64,000 bases of DNA. Source: Mercurialis annua. Its lineage: Eukaryota > Streptophyta > Magnoliopsida > Malpighiales > Euphorbiaceae. The DNA is taken from contig NC_065571.1 in assembly GCF_937616625.2 (NCBI RefSeq), forward strand, positions 45,617,651 to 45,681,650. Direction: 5' to 3'. A model generated the notes under the pieces. It had not been told where the DNA came from. It searched no databases and saw only the letters and a list, made by a program, of their open reading frames with translations. The translations under genes and the position numbers were made by a program. Shown piece after piece: positions 35,065 through 47,260 of this stretch (position 1 is its first letter; each line of letters begins with the position of its first letter).

Positions 35065-37645
35065 TTAAGAGATAGAGAATCTTCTTCTCCTAGGCTTTGT
35101 AAGATCCAGATCACCATCATCAATGTGAGAAGTATCCTTAGAACCATGCTTGAATGGATTCAACTTCCCCAATGTCTTTGACATGGATGAGAAGAATGTC
35201 GACTTTCGCGATCCGCCCCGGGTAGAAGTTCCTTGATTGCCCTTCTGCATATCTGACATACATAGCTTCATCTTCACAAGCTCTGATCGTAATGCTTCGT
35301 TCTCTCGGATGAGAGAAACATCGGACGTCTGCAGTTGATTTCTTGTATTAGGAACGACTGATTCGGAGATGCCATGATCATCTATTCCGCTTCTTAGCTT
35401 AAGCTGATCGAAGTAAAGGGCGTGGAGAACTATTTGTACAGGTAAGCGTTTGTTTTGTGAAGCATGAAGTCTAGCTTCATATGATAGTTTCAATGTGTCC
35501 ATCACACTGCACACTTTCTCTCGCTCGATTTCGTCCAAGTTCGGATGAGCCTGCAGATCAACAAATATGTTACACTCTTGCACAAAAACTTAACATGTTA
35601 AACGGGTTCGTGTATCAACACGCTCTAAATTATGTCATAAACCCGTCTATGACATGAACATATTTAAACTCAATCTTAGTCCGTTATTTTTCCATACTGG
35701 ATTAGCTTGTCAAACCCTTAACACAACACACTTTAAGTTGTGTCATAAAACATGAACACATTTAACCTCCGATCTGTTATTTTTTCGTGTTAGGCCATGA
35801 ATCCATAGCATTGATTTAATGGAATTACCTTCAAATAAATGTCGATGGCGCGGTAAAGATCATCATCAACTTTCCTTGATCCTTTAGGAACAAGCATAGC
35901 AATTCCATTGAATTTGGAGATGCTAAGCTCACCAAAAGTAGCAACTTCTCCAAGATAAGAATCAACAGTCTTTGCAACTCTCTGCATACTGGCCGAACAA
36001 CTATCCTTAAAATCGCCTCCGCTGAAGACGGCCATGCTCTTCTCCTTCTCTACAAATCCTGATATGATCTTCCTCACACTCTCTAGATCAAAAAGCCTCT
36101 CACCATCATAAGTAAAGGACAGTACTAAGAGATCATCAACAGTTACATGCTCTAAAATGGCAGAGATTCGCTTCTCTAGCTCATTCTTGCAGGCTGTAGA
36201 TGCTTTGAGGAAGATTGCTGATCGGAGAAGGCAGCAGAGGAAGTTGATAGGAAAAGCAGCTTTATCTGAAGGCAAAAGAGCGACTATTGATTGTAGAAGC
36301 TCTTGTTGTCGGATTCTGACCTCGGAATCTTCAGAATCAAATGAAGTGATCCCATTTCCGGATTGATCACGAACCAGATCTCTGAGATTTCTTTCTGTGT
36401 AAGTTATTATAGCAGTAGCTAAGGTTAATGCTTTGGCTCCGCGTTGTTTCATGGCGGAAATGATCTTCCCGACGAACTCTATGTCTAAAATGGACAACTC
36501 CTCCGTCCACCAGTTTGGTGGTGAGCGGCTTGGAAAGTTGGCTTCATTACAGGCCTGAGAACAAACACACACAAAACTCTTTCAGACAAGTTTCTATCCA
36601 AGAAACCTTCATATTCTACTAGTTTAATAACAATTTCAAAATTGTTGCACTAGTATTTAGGTAGCACCGACACAGACACATAGAAATGGGACACTTGGAC
36701 ATGGAGAAATGATGCTGTTTCAAGGATTCCTATGTTAAAAATGAAGTTTTGTGTCTGAAACGCCAATTTTTCGACACATTTCCAAACCGAAAGCATCGAT
36801 GGAATGAAGTGTTTGTACTACATATATAAAGATCTATATAATTTTGATAGATCTGAATAATTGTGTGAAATACAAGAATAATTAGTTCTTCATTCGAGAT
36901 ATTACCTTGATGGTTATAACATCAACGCATCTCTGGACAATTTTAAGGTCTTGAGCCATAGGAAGAAGATCTTCACAAGATTTCAACACGACGATGGCCC
37001 CGGAAAGGCTCGACAAGGCGACTTGAGCAAGAAAATCATCAGTCCGGCCAGTAAGGTTGTTATCACAATACGAATCTGTCATCTGCAGATACTCAGCGGC
37101 GCAACGAAGAGCAGCTACGTTATGAACTGTGATTTCAAAGTTGACTCCATAGCAGAATTTAGCAGCTTTTTCAAACATTTCAGGACCTCCAGGTATATCA
37201 GAAAGCTTGATTCTCGTTAAATCTGCTTCTTTAGTTTCCAATATCAACTTCCTTATGTAATTACTCTTCGCTACTAACATGAACTGCAATCAAAATTTAC
37301 GTAATAATTAATTAGCATCATTTATAACAACAAATACCGATGAGCTATAACTCAAATAGTACGAGCGCCAGACAGTATTTTGTTAAAATCATGGATTAAG
37401 TAAAGGGTAATAGTTCAAACATACTTTATGAAGTGAGAAATTTGCTTCACCAACTTCAACAACAACATCAGTAGGAATTTCTTGAGAAAATACCCTGAAA
37501 TGCATGAGATAAATATAAGTATATGCATGATCTGATCATATACATAGATATAAAAGAAGAAAAGAAAAGGATGCAGTAAGTACCATTGGCCAGTTCTTTC
37601 CATGGCCATGGAGAGCCTGGTATTATTTCTGAGAGGAGTTGCCAT
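35065..37645 (-). CDS. NPH3/RPT2-like (NRL) protein with BTB and NPH3 domains
   Basis: NRL proteins are plant signalling adaptors, several acting in phototropin light responses or auxin-related organ formation, often at the plasma membrane. The role of this member is not known. Exons on -: 37645-37584, 37494-37425, 37283-36906, 36554-35829 and 35550-35065, giving 573 codons plus stop with canonical introns. A BTB domain spans about residues 22-120 (DVVVEVGEANFSLHKF, KAAKFCYGVNFEITVHNVAA). The NPH3 domain starts at NWWTEELSILDI (about 184) and runs to KRLPVQIVLHALYFDQ, with the conserved YLKAHPNLDEIEREKVC near 410. A coiled coil follows (about 485-515), then a basic Ser-rich region. The protein ends in RRRRFSIS, which fits the C-terminal R-x-S 14-3-3-binding motif described for NPH3-type proteins. 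It resembles the At1g03010 group from memory; the subgroup call is tentative. Confidence 0.93.
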
Positions 37646-37704
37646 TTCTGCTGAGTGCAGAGAAGAAATAGAGTTTCAGGTAATGAAAGCAATTCTGCAG
37701 AGAG

Positions 37705-37714
37705 TTTTATATAG
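37705..37714 (-). promoter_or_regulatory. TATA box of the NRL gene
   Basis: On the - strand CTATATAAAA lies about 60-70 bp upstream of the start codon at 37645. It is followed by a short CT-rich leader (TATTTCTTCTCTGCACTC). Position and sequence fit a plant core promoter. The leader would be only about 30-40 nt. Confidence 0.6.
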
Positions 37715-37975
37715 CACTTTCTTTTTTAATCCATTCATGTACTGTAAAGTGTAAAATTCACTTTTCTGGTTCATGTGTATTTTAAGGTTGTGTGGACCAT
37801 TATACCCTTAAATTGTTACAACCCAAATTTAGAACAAAACATGCAAGACTCTTTTTCATGAAGATAAGTGTACTTTTTTTTTTTGATGAATAAGATAAGT
37901 GTACTTAACATGAGATATAATTCTGTCAATAAACTAATAAAATAGATTAAATAGATTTTGTTTATAGTAATTATA

Positions 37976-38360
37976 GGATTAATCCATTTTAACATCTATT
38001 AATTTTACATTTTTTATTTATCATGTCCCTAAATTTTCATTAATCTTATTTGATCCTTCAATTTTATATTTATTTTATTTAGTCCTTGAATTTCTATTTG
38101 ATCTTATTTGTTCTCTAAAATTTGATTATAGTCTTATCTAGTTCTTAAATTTTGAATTTTTTGATTTCTCAAATTCTCAAACGGATGCCTGTTTGAGAAC
38201 ATGATGAAATGAAAAATTAAAGTTCAGGGACCAGATAAGATCAAATAGAAGTTCAGAAAGCAGATAAATAAAAAACATAAAGTTAAGGAATCATATAAAT
38301 AAAAAATATAAAATTAACGGATAAAACCAAAAATTAAGGAATTTTAACATGAGTTAATCC
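37976..38360. mobile_element. Mutator-type MITE upstream of the NRL gene
   Basis: Long, imperfect terminal inverted repeats run from GGATTAATCCATTTTAACAT on the left to ..TTTTAACATGAGTTAATCC on the right. The flanks GTAATTATA (37967-37975) and ATAATTATA (38361-38369) form a 9-bp target duplication with one mismatch. It lies about 330 bp upstream of the NRL start codon and is non-coding. Confidence 0.8.
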
Positions 38361-39299
38361 ATAATTATACCGTCACTTCTAAGATGACAATTATATACAT
38401 CTTATTGACTTGTTGTATACTAACATGATATAAAAAATGTGTGAAATAATCACTCTTTTATAAAATAATAAATATTATTTATTTTATTCATTTTTGTATT
38501 AAATTATTAACAATTGAGGATCTAACTTTTCTATAACTAAAAATATAAATTTTCTGAAAAAATTTAGTTTTTTTTATTTTCTGATCAAATAAATATTAAA
38601 AAAATAAGTAATTAATTAATTAATAAAAGTATTATTATTTTTAAGAGTTAATAAATTTGAAATTGAAATCAACTTTCTATAAAGTGAATTAGTATTCTAA
38701 GTGAAATTACATACTATTTTTCAGATAATAACTTTTTGATAATTAACTTTATGAAAATATAATCTTAGAAAATTTAATAATTTTGAATCAAGTGAGATAC
38801 GAATGGTTTTGTATATAGTTCAAATTTAATTTAGAATGTTGAAGAATTAATAAATTGATTAGATCATAAAATAAAAAGATAAAGAAAATGATTATATTCA
38901 ATAGTTTAAACAGTGAAAATAATTATTTAATCAAAATAATATCTTACGTAAAAGAAATATATATATATATATTAATTATTAAAATTAAACGTTTTATACT
39001 TGAGTTTTTATTTTATGGTAACAGAAATTAAAATAAATAAATTAAGTTGTGGTATTTATGATATGCCGGCTCCACTTGACACTTTCCATTGAGCTGTAAT
39101 TTGTTTGATGCTTTTTGGTAAGTCTTTGTCCATGCATAATTCATCTTATGGCGTGTTTGGGGGGAGGAGAAATGAGAAAAAAAAAAAGAATAGCTTGAGG
39201 AAGTTATCTATTTTTCTTATTTGGATAATGGAAGATATCCAGAGAATTCATTTTTCCTTATCTTGAAAACAAATAAAAGGAGAAGAAAATTAGGGCTAT
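38361..39299. other. AT-rich intergenic DNA, no gene seen
   Basis: It contains long AT-only runs, including (AT)n near 38962-38972. No supported gene, RNA or repeat boundary was found. Confidence 0.5.
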
Positions 39300-40046
39300 T
39301 TTGCTTTTGAGGAGGAACTAGGGTCATAATCAAGTCCAACTAACTCGTGAACTATAGCGGCTGCAGCAGTAACTCGGTGGATGATTATCAGAACTGAGTC
39401 ACATGGTATAAGTAACTCGGTGGAAGTATATCGGGACCATACCATATGGATTAAAGAGATTGGAATCAATAGGAATGGAATTGGATATCGTTTTATAAGT
39501 TATGTCATAAGATTAGGGTTTCAATTAGATGTATGATTTTGTTATGATATATGTTTTTCGGTTTATGCAATTTATATTTATAATATCATACGTAAATGTG
39601 AACTCACTCAATGTTAACTGACGTTTCCGCAGTGTTTATGTTTCAGAATTTGAGTAATTGACGAGGTCGAGCTTCCATTCTTTGATCCAGACGTCTCAGT
39701 TTGAAAGATTTGAGTATTTTTAGCGCTGCAGTAGTCCGTAGATGTCAGAATTATTATGATGTTTATGTATCGAAAAGTTGACTGTATTGTACTCTGATGA
39801 TATGATATGTTTTATATATAGTTTTGTTTCCGCTTTCGATCGTTGTATGTTTGCCAGTTGATTTAAGTGTTATCCTGGCATGTGATAGATATGTTACGTT
39901 CGATGTATAAGATATGTGTGATATGATCGATGTAAGTTTGATCGTATCGAGAAAAGTTTAAAATGATTTTAGACTTGCTACGAGTTCCGGAGCAAGCACT
40001 CCTGTTCCCTAGCGCCGGTCTCGACCTGTGAATTTGGGCCGTGATA
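39300..40046 (+). repeat. LTR fragment of the GCGCCGGTC superfamily
   Basis: It ends CTAGCGCCGGTCTCGACCTG..GGGCCGTGATA at 40046, a decayed version of GTGACA. It has the AACTCACTCAATGTTAACTG block at 39601 followed by TTTCCGCAG, and two copies of the TAACTCGGTGGA unit at 39371 and 39414. The left edge is approximate. No interior follows. Confidence 0.65.
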
Positions 40047-40379
40047 AATTTTTAGTCAATTTTTTTATCAAATTAAATTATTATTAGGATAAAATAATTC
40101 CTATATATTAATATAATTGATGATACCGACCTTATAACTGTTGGTTTACTGGGGGTATGGTTCTTATCGTGTTAATCACATCAACAACAACACTATGGAT
40201 TATCATATCATTTATTATTTAACGCACGCATCTAGGAATTAAAGAAAAATATTTATGTTGATTCTCCAAAGATTTTTATAATTTCAAAAGTACGGTGACC
40301 TCAAACTCGTCCATAAGAGTATGCGCCCAATTGAATCCTCACTAGAAATGATCCGCTAGAATTCCTTTTTCTGAGCAAA

Positions 40380-40862
40380 ACCGGAGCTCAAACTCTCGCC
40401 GCGATCACTTTCTTATTTGGATGTATGAACGTTTTTCCGGGATCCATATTAGGATGCATATGCAATAAAATATTTATAGCATGTGATTGGTTTAATGAAT
40501 ATTCATTAGTAAATTATAGAAACTCATTCAATATTTACTGACCAATATCACCCCTTTTCAGATATATAGTGTTTCGACGTGAACAGACTTAAACTTTTGT
40601 TCTGAAAGTCTATTCTTGAGTAATGTTATGAGAACTACTGTTTTCTCTAAAGTTGCAGTAGTGTATAGATAGTAGTTTCGGTTTTGTATCCAACGGTTTT
40701 ATATGTTTTACTTAAATTCTGATACATAAGATTTATGCTTGTATATAGTTTTGATTACTACGTTTTGATAACAATTATAGATTTTTAGTGTTAATACGGG
40801 TTTTGGAGCTATCACTCTCATTTTTCAGCGTCAGTCTCAGTCTAAGATTTCAGGCCTTGACA
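40380..40862 (+). repeat. Second LTR 3'-end fragment, more decayed
   Basis: AACTCATTCAATATTTACTG at 40521 is followed by CCCCTTTTCAG. The terminus TTCAGCGTCAGTCTCAG..GGCCTTGACA ends at 40862. It is related to but clearly diverged from the fragment ending at 40046. The 5' boundary is unclear. Confidence 0.5.
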
Positions 40863-41207
40863 AGATAATTATTGGAAAATCATATATTTCAGCCACTTTA
40901 AGTGTCATCCAACTTTAAAAAAAATTGATTGTTACTGTATGCCTTACGCAAGCGCATTGAATCATTTCTATTTTATCAAGTTTCAAAAATTAGATTTAGA
41001 AATAGGCCTACTCAAATGAATGCGATAATTTATAGATCTAAACAAATAAAATAAGAAATTTCAAATTTATAATAAATTTAAGAAATATAATCAAGTTGTA
41101 TTAAATATGTAAGCTAATATTCTAAACGAAAGACAAAAAAAAGATTCGACAATTCACTTGTTGTGGATAATTTTTGAATAATATTTTATAGAAGTTTTAT
41201 ATTTGAA

Positions 41208-41344
41208 GATGCAGGTGAGTTGGTAAGACGTTCTTCTAGTTAAAGTGAGATCATGGGTTCGAACTGTATATAAAAGGTTTAAAGGTATTATCTTATAGTT
41301 AAGATCCGTTCAGGACATCTCATGTACTATGTACTAAAAAAAAC
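41208..41344 (+). mobile_element. tRNA-derived SINE
   Basis: GCAGGTGAGTTGGTAAGACG (about 41211) matches a tRNA-like A box. GGGTTCGAAC (41255-41264) matches the B box at normal spacing. A short non-tRNA body follows, with a tail of nine A bases at 41335-41343. The length of about 137 bp is usual for plant SINEs. The tRNA fold itself is not kept, so it is not a tRNA gene. Confidence 0.6.
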
Positions 41345-43419
41345 ACTAAAATTAATTATACATGGTGAAAACCATTTAGTAGTTGCAAAATTTATTTGAA
41401 GGGTAGGGAGGTAATTGATGACCTTAAAAATTAAGAGGTCGAGAGTATGATTACTTTTGGATTGTAATAAAATATATGTTAAATATATAATTAAATACTA
41501 TAAAATATTGATTATATATGGATAAATTTATATATAAATTATAATTATAGTAGATAAGAACTTTTGCATAAAGAGAATAGGCGCATCATTATTAAGAGGA
41601 AATAGCTCCAAAGAAAGTGATGTCTCATGTCTCTACCACTCGATCAAGTGGTCAGGAATGAATCTCGTAACTTGCCCTCAACATTTGGCCATCCTACTGC
41701 CACGTCACCCGCCGGTCTTATTTTTGGTCACTGCTCTCTCTCTATGATTGACATGTTGGCTGGATGGGATAACAGTAGGGTTCCTGCTGGGATCAGATCT
41801 CTATCCATCTTTACCAATAGGCATCAAACATGTGGCTCAAATGCCACGTCACCCACTTTTTTTTTTTTTTATTAAAAGTATGATTAGCGAAAATTAAGTG
41901 AAGTTAGTTATATTATTAAATTTATTATTTAATCAGTCTATTGACTGTAGAGAAGTGAATTGAACCCATATCCTCTGAAAAATGCACTGCTGAATGTTGA
42001 AAATACAGGAGCTTTTATATTCTCTCCTATGAAACTTCAAATTCTTCATTTTTCATGTATTATTTACGAAAATCTCCACCTAATTTATGTTAACACCATT
42101 AAAAACTTTTGAGGTGATAGCTCCCACATAAATTAATTAATAAGAAATCAATACAAACTAATTTGTCAATTAATTTTATTTTGTTAAATTTTTTAGTTCA
42201 GTTCAATATTAAATAGTAATCTAGAAAATCAAATCTATATGTAATATGTATTTTTTATAATATATATATATATATTACTTTTTCAAATTAATATTAGTTT
42301 CTTATGTGTTTAAATGCTAAAATGTACACATTATTAGCTATATAATTTGCTTCTTTGGTGATTGACCAAAAAATATGTATACAATATGATAATTTAGTCA
42401 TTTTTGAATTCATTTTTGAATTCATTTTTTTCTTTAAAAAATGTATTTAAATTTTGGATAATTTTGTTTTATTTTTTGGTCAAACTATAACTAAAAATTC
42501 AATTTTTATGTTCTTGAGTATTTGTACCGTATAAATCATCATTAAAAGATATTATTTTTCAGATAACAGAGTACAAGCAACATAAAATTTTAGTCTTGTG
42601 ACGATTTTCACAAATTTTTCATTTTCACTTCATGACATAGATTCACACCATATTTATTTTTTATCTTCTAAACTATATTTTGTTTAACTATAAATATGTA
42701 TATTTAATACAATGTAAATTTTAATAATTAATTTAGATATTTAAATGTATATCGATTTGAGATATTTGAGCAAAACTAATTATTCTAGCTATATAGTATA
42801 TAAAGCTTTAGCAGTACTAATTGATATTGTTCTTTTAAAAGAGAATATTTACTGATTTTAATTATCTTTTTATTTAAAAGAGATGGTTTCAAAAATCAAT
42901 TAGTAATTTTAAAAGAGCATATCACGTTATGAGATCTTCGATCGCAAGCCGAGTTTTTTGAAGAGAATTATGAAAATTTTGAAAAACAGGCAAAAGTAAG
43001 AAAAAAGTTGCTATCAACTTTGATATACTATCCATTTCAAATTGACCTCTAAGAAAATGTTATGTTAGTTGTTTCATCGCAAGATCATTCGGCATCGATT
43101 TGTTCATTATGGAAACTTTACATTCTTATAGATGGTGTAAATTGATATCCTTTTAACAAATATGTAAATTAAAATTAAATACATATAAGAACAAAATTCA
43201 AAATGCTAAAACAAATATGAATACCTCAGGAATTCCGAAGATCTTTATCAAGCTAATCTTTCTAATGTATGAATAAATTAGAATGTAATAAAAAAATAGT
43301 CATTATATATTATATTAAGAAATTTTAAAGTCCGCTATACTTTTTATATACTTTCGAGTTTTTTGCAATTTCCTCAAAATCATATTCATTGTCGTCTACA
43401 TCTAATAACAGATCCACCT
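41345..43419. other. AT-rich intergenic DNA with one possible SINE-like segment
   Basis: The segment 41620-41875 is less AT-rich, starts with a TCGATCAAGTGGTCAGG string resembling a SINE A box and ends in 13 T bases. It holds CCACGTCACCC twice, once in a CCCGCCGG context. It could be a T-tailed SINE, but the B box is not convincing. The rest is AT-rich with no gene. Confidence 0.35.
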
Positions 43420-43545
43420 TTAAGCCGAAGGGGATGTTAGACCCATTTGGAATAAGAGAGAAAAAATATGTATATATAGAAAGACAAACATTGGGCACTT
43501 TCTTTGTTTTATGTTATTGATTGCCATCATGTGTCTTTCCTTACT
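43420..43545 (+). repeat. Possible Ty1/copia 3' LTR start
   Basis: A purine tract GCCGAAGGGGA is followed by TGTTAGACCCATTTGG and, about 35 bp on, TATGTATATATAG. This resembles a copia polypurine tract, LTR start and TATA box. The LINE tail follows almost at once, so the LTR would be truncated. Confidence 0.3.
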
Positions 43546-43619
43546 TCTCATATACCTTTTTTTTTATGAATGAGATTATGTAAAAATTACTTCTCATGTA
43601 CCTTTTTTTTATGAATGGG

Positions 43620-45811
43620 AATATGTAAAAAGATTACAGGGAGTGGTCAGAAAATAAAAAATCGAAATAAGAATGTTTATGCCAAAAGGCTAAGACAAAA
43701 AAAAAACTAATCAAAGAAAAACAAATCTACACTTCTAGAAATATCATTCTTCAAAAAGAAAATATTAGGCTGAAAACATTTATAGAAGGAGACCGCCTTA
43801 TGAATACTCTCCCATAAGATCGAATAAACGTCGGTTTCTTCAATTTTAAAAATACGCCTACTACGCTCTTTCCAAATATCTGAAGTAATAAATAAACAAG
43901 CCGACAACCAAAGTTTCTTGTATCTTCCTTTCGCTGAAGCTCTCCACTGAACTATGAACTCCAAAACTGAAGACGGAATAACCCATAAAAACCCACAAGA
44001 ACGAAACTAGATATTCCAAAGCCTCAAAGAAAAACCACAATACAGAAAAATATGGTTTCTGTTTTTCACTTGGGAGCAAACAGTGTATTACAATCCATCT
44101 TCATCAACAACATGACGGTGAAAAAGGAAAGAACATATAAGAAGCCTATCACGTAACATTGACCAACTGAGATACTTCATTTTTCAGAGTAACCTAGGAG
44201 CGCCAAACGAAGTCGAAAGGCCACGGAGTGAAATTCATGTTGTTAAAAAAGGAGCCAACAAAACCAGCTGCAGAATAAGCTGAATTTTGACCACCCCAGC
44301 TGTAACTATCTAACGAAGACGAAGAGATATTAACATCATTGATAGTTTCCTGCAAAAAGGCCAAAGAATTCTATTCACCCAACCATAGATGATGACGCCA
44401 CTTAAAGTACGACCAAGACCGATTGTTCTCATTAGACATGGAAGCATCCAAAGCGGTATGTTGCAAAGAAAAAATGCACAGGTCTGGAAAAATAGAAGAG
44501 AAGCATCCAATACCCAACCAGTTATCAGTGCAGAAAAGAATAGAAGAGCCATTTCCAGCTTTAAAAGAACAACCATCGCTCATTATTCTCCACACAAACA
44601 TTGAAAATACCCTTCCAAATATGTGACGTCCCTCTAAAATTACACAACTGCAAAGCATTTATAAAAGAAATACTTGAACCATTAGAAATCGCTGCTAACC
44701 AAAGATTATTATCGTCCGCCTTTAATAAATTCCAAATCCAATTTATATTATAGGCTGTTGTTCTTTAATTTCACAAAGGAACATTTAAACCCCCATATGA
44801 ATAAGGCAAAGAAATGTCCATCCAAATAAATTTGCAAATACCAAGTTTATCCAAATACCTAGTCCACGGAAAGTTCCTCATGGAACGCTCAAGACAATCG
44901 ACAACCGAAGCCGGAATTGCCAAAGAACTCATGTAATAACAGGTAAGCTACATATAACAGATTTTACAAGAACAAGACGCCCTGCCGGAGACAAAATATT
45001 ACCCTTCCACCCATCTAGATTACCGCAAAAAGCAGCTAAAATTGGCTCCCAATAAACTTTGTTTATATGTTGACAGAGAAAGGCAGGCCAAAATATTTAA
45101 TCGGAAAAACCTCACTTTACAATTAAAAATCAATGAGACATGAAAAAGAGAAACTTGACTAACATTTACTTCAAAGATAAAGCTTTTGTGAAAGTTGATT
45201 TTCTATCCCGAAATCAACTCAAAACAACGAAGAATGCGAAGAGTGGAGCGTAACATTAAATCATTGTTTGGCAAAAAAAGAAGCGTATTATCTACAAATT
45301 GTAAAATTGAAAGAGAATCGCTATAACCATCCAAACGAACACCATCAATCAAACCATGAGACTTAGTTGAATCAAAGAGAGCCTTTAACCCTTCAACAAC
45401 TAAAAGAAAGAACATCGGAGATAGAGGATCTCTCACCTTGACAAACACCTCTTTCCATTCTAAAACTGTCTGTGGGGCTGCCATTGATAAGAATTGACAA
45501 CTGAGAAGACTTAAAAAACTTGAAATCCGATTTATCCAAGCTATCAGAAAGTTCATTCTAGATTTCATTTTAATAATAAAATCTCACGAAACACTGTTAG
45601 AAGCTTTATGAAAATCAAGCTTTAAAAGAACAATTTCTTTCTTTTTATTCTTAGAGAGATTCAAGATTTCAAAAACAATAGAATAACAATCGTTGACACA
45701 ATGCCCTTTCATGAAAGCAAATTGATTAACAAATATCAAGTTAGGCAAGACCCGAGCCAATGTAATAGCAAGGACTTTGGATACTATTCCATATGGTGAA
45801 AAATATGTCAC
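43620..45811 (-). pseudogene. Decayed L1-type LINE, - strand
   Basis: Reading from 45811 downward: LARVLPNLIFVNQFAFMKGH and VLLKLDFHKASNSVS (reverse transcriptase start), VRDPLSPMFFLLVVEGLKAL, then ILQFVDNTLLFLPN, where the catalytic FADD-type box reads FVDN. RNase-H-distal and zinc-finger-like pieces are at 44658-44310. The C-terminal LWLSACLFITSDIWKERSRR is at 43890-43830. Stops and frameshifts break it throughout. A-runs at 43605 and 43565 (T-runs on +), each next to GTAC/TATGAGAAGTAA on -, mark the 3' end. Confidence 0.8.
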
Positions 45812-45929
45812 ATATAAACTCCAATATTTTTATGTCATTTCTTCAAATACAAATTCAAATTACTTATTTTTTCGAAATACATGATAATTCCCCCACCGAT
45901 CTTGGCATCAAGTATCAAAAAGTCAATTG

Positions 45930-46300
45930 TAGGAAAATCGGACTAAAAACCCACAACTTTGCTATACCGTTTCAAAAAGACCCTTTGACAAAAAGAGAGT
46001 GGATTTCATAATAAAGCCTAATTTAATCCAATTAACTCTAATTAATTCTTATTATTAAATTAGAAACTTTTTTAGACTTTTTTTTAATTTAACATATTTT
46101 AGATTTTGTTTTTCTTCTTCATTTTCATTTCAACCGTCACTATCTCCGACCAAATCAATGGCCGACTGACGCTACCATTTTAAAAGTCATCCATCATTTT
46201 TTTCGAAGACGAGTAGCAAATCTCATCTCCAAAAAAGAAACAAGCTCTGCATCCCGTCTTCGAAAAATAGAAAGTTGCATTAATAGATAAATCTTGACTA
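45930..46300. repeat. AT-rich repeat with hairpin core
   Basis: TTTTTCGAAGACG (46199-46211) pairs perfectly with CGTCTTCGAAAAA (46255-46267), a 13-bp stem with a 43-nt loop. The AT-rich left arm has AATCCAATTAACTCTAATTA, similar to the arm at about 17080. This is the third member of the layout seen at 16.8 and 24.8 kb. Confidence 0.4.
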
Positions 46301-46309
46301 ATATTTAAT

Positions 46310-46960
46310 ACAATATCCAAAAGCTTGAAGAACACCAATTATGGTGGAAAATATGAATGATGGAAATTAATTGTTGATGAAGGCACAAAACTCTAAAATG
46401 ATACTAAAACTAAAAGCTAGAGAGAATATTCTTGTTTCATAAAAGTGTAAATATTATAAAATGAGATAATGTGTCTTATAAAGGCTTACAAGAGTAGAAA
46501 GAAAACACCTAGTACTAGCCTATGTTTGGCCAAAAGAGGAAGTGGGCCTCCATGTCTTGTTGCTCCCAAAATTCAATTCTCAACACACAAATAAAGTGCT
46601 TCTCGATCGAGAAGGGCATGTCTCGATCGAGATATGTGTAATTTAAGCCCTTCTCGATCAAGACCTTGAAGCTTCTCGATTGGAACTCATTCCTCAATAA
46701 TTTCCAGTAATATTTCTTAACATGTCTCGATCGAGAAGCATGCTTCTCGATCTAGACATGAAGAAAAAATAAGCTGCCTTCATTTCTTCACTCAAGGTTT
46801 TTGCAATTTCGACGATTCTTCGATTCTTTGCACCTTTTTGACCAAATTTGCTCCGCAATCGCTTTGTTATACCAAACAGGCAATAAGGCACACAAACATC
46901 TATATTTGCAAGATAAATCATAACAAAACGATGCAAAACTGACTCAAATACTAGGAGTAT
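46310..46960 (-). repeat. LTR-like fragment with TCTCGATCGAGA cluster
   Basis: Six copies of the 12-bp palindrome TCTCGATCGAGA or one- to three-base variants lie at 46601, 46621, 46652, 46674, 46725 and 46745. On the - strand the downstream text has CCTTTATAAGACACATT (TATA-like, about 46480), then a leader-like stretch. The arrangement of upstream palindromes followed by a TATA box suggests a retrotransposon LTR, copia-type by general look. Its ends were not located. Confidence 0.4.
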
Positions 46961-46969
46961 TCTACTCCT

Positions 46970-47260
46970 ATTAGTGATGTCGGGTTTACGCCTTTTATGC
47001 TTCCAATGCCAGACTTATGCCTCTTATGCTTCCATAATTAGGCCTTTGCCTTTATCTAATTGCGATGGCCGACTTTTTGCCATACATAAGTGCAGTGTGA
47101 GGCTTTTGTCTCTTATATTAGTAATGTAGGGTTTTCTCCACTTATGCTTCCATTGTCGGGCTTACGCCACTTACGCTTCAAATGTCAGACTGTTGGGCTT
47201 CTGCCACTTCTGCTTCCAATACTGGGCTTATGCCACTTGCGCTACTAATGTCAACCTTAC
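46970..47260 (-). repeat. Short tandem-like block shared with 62816-63010
   Basis: Repeats of about 30-45 bp built on GCTTAYGCCACTTATGCTTCCA appear about seven times. The inverse complement matches 62816-63010 (CATAAGAGGCATAAGTCT, GAGGCAAAAGCCTCACACT). It lies next to the protease fragment of the Tat-like pseudogene, so it is probably internal non-coding repeat of that retroelement. Confidence 0.6.

Noticed and set aside
41211..41270. Possible tRNA gene
   Set aside because: A and B boxes are present but the acceptor and anticodon stems do not pair. The A-tail marks it as a SINE.
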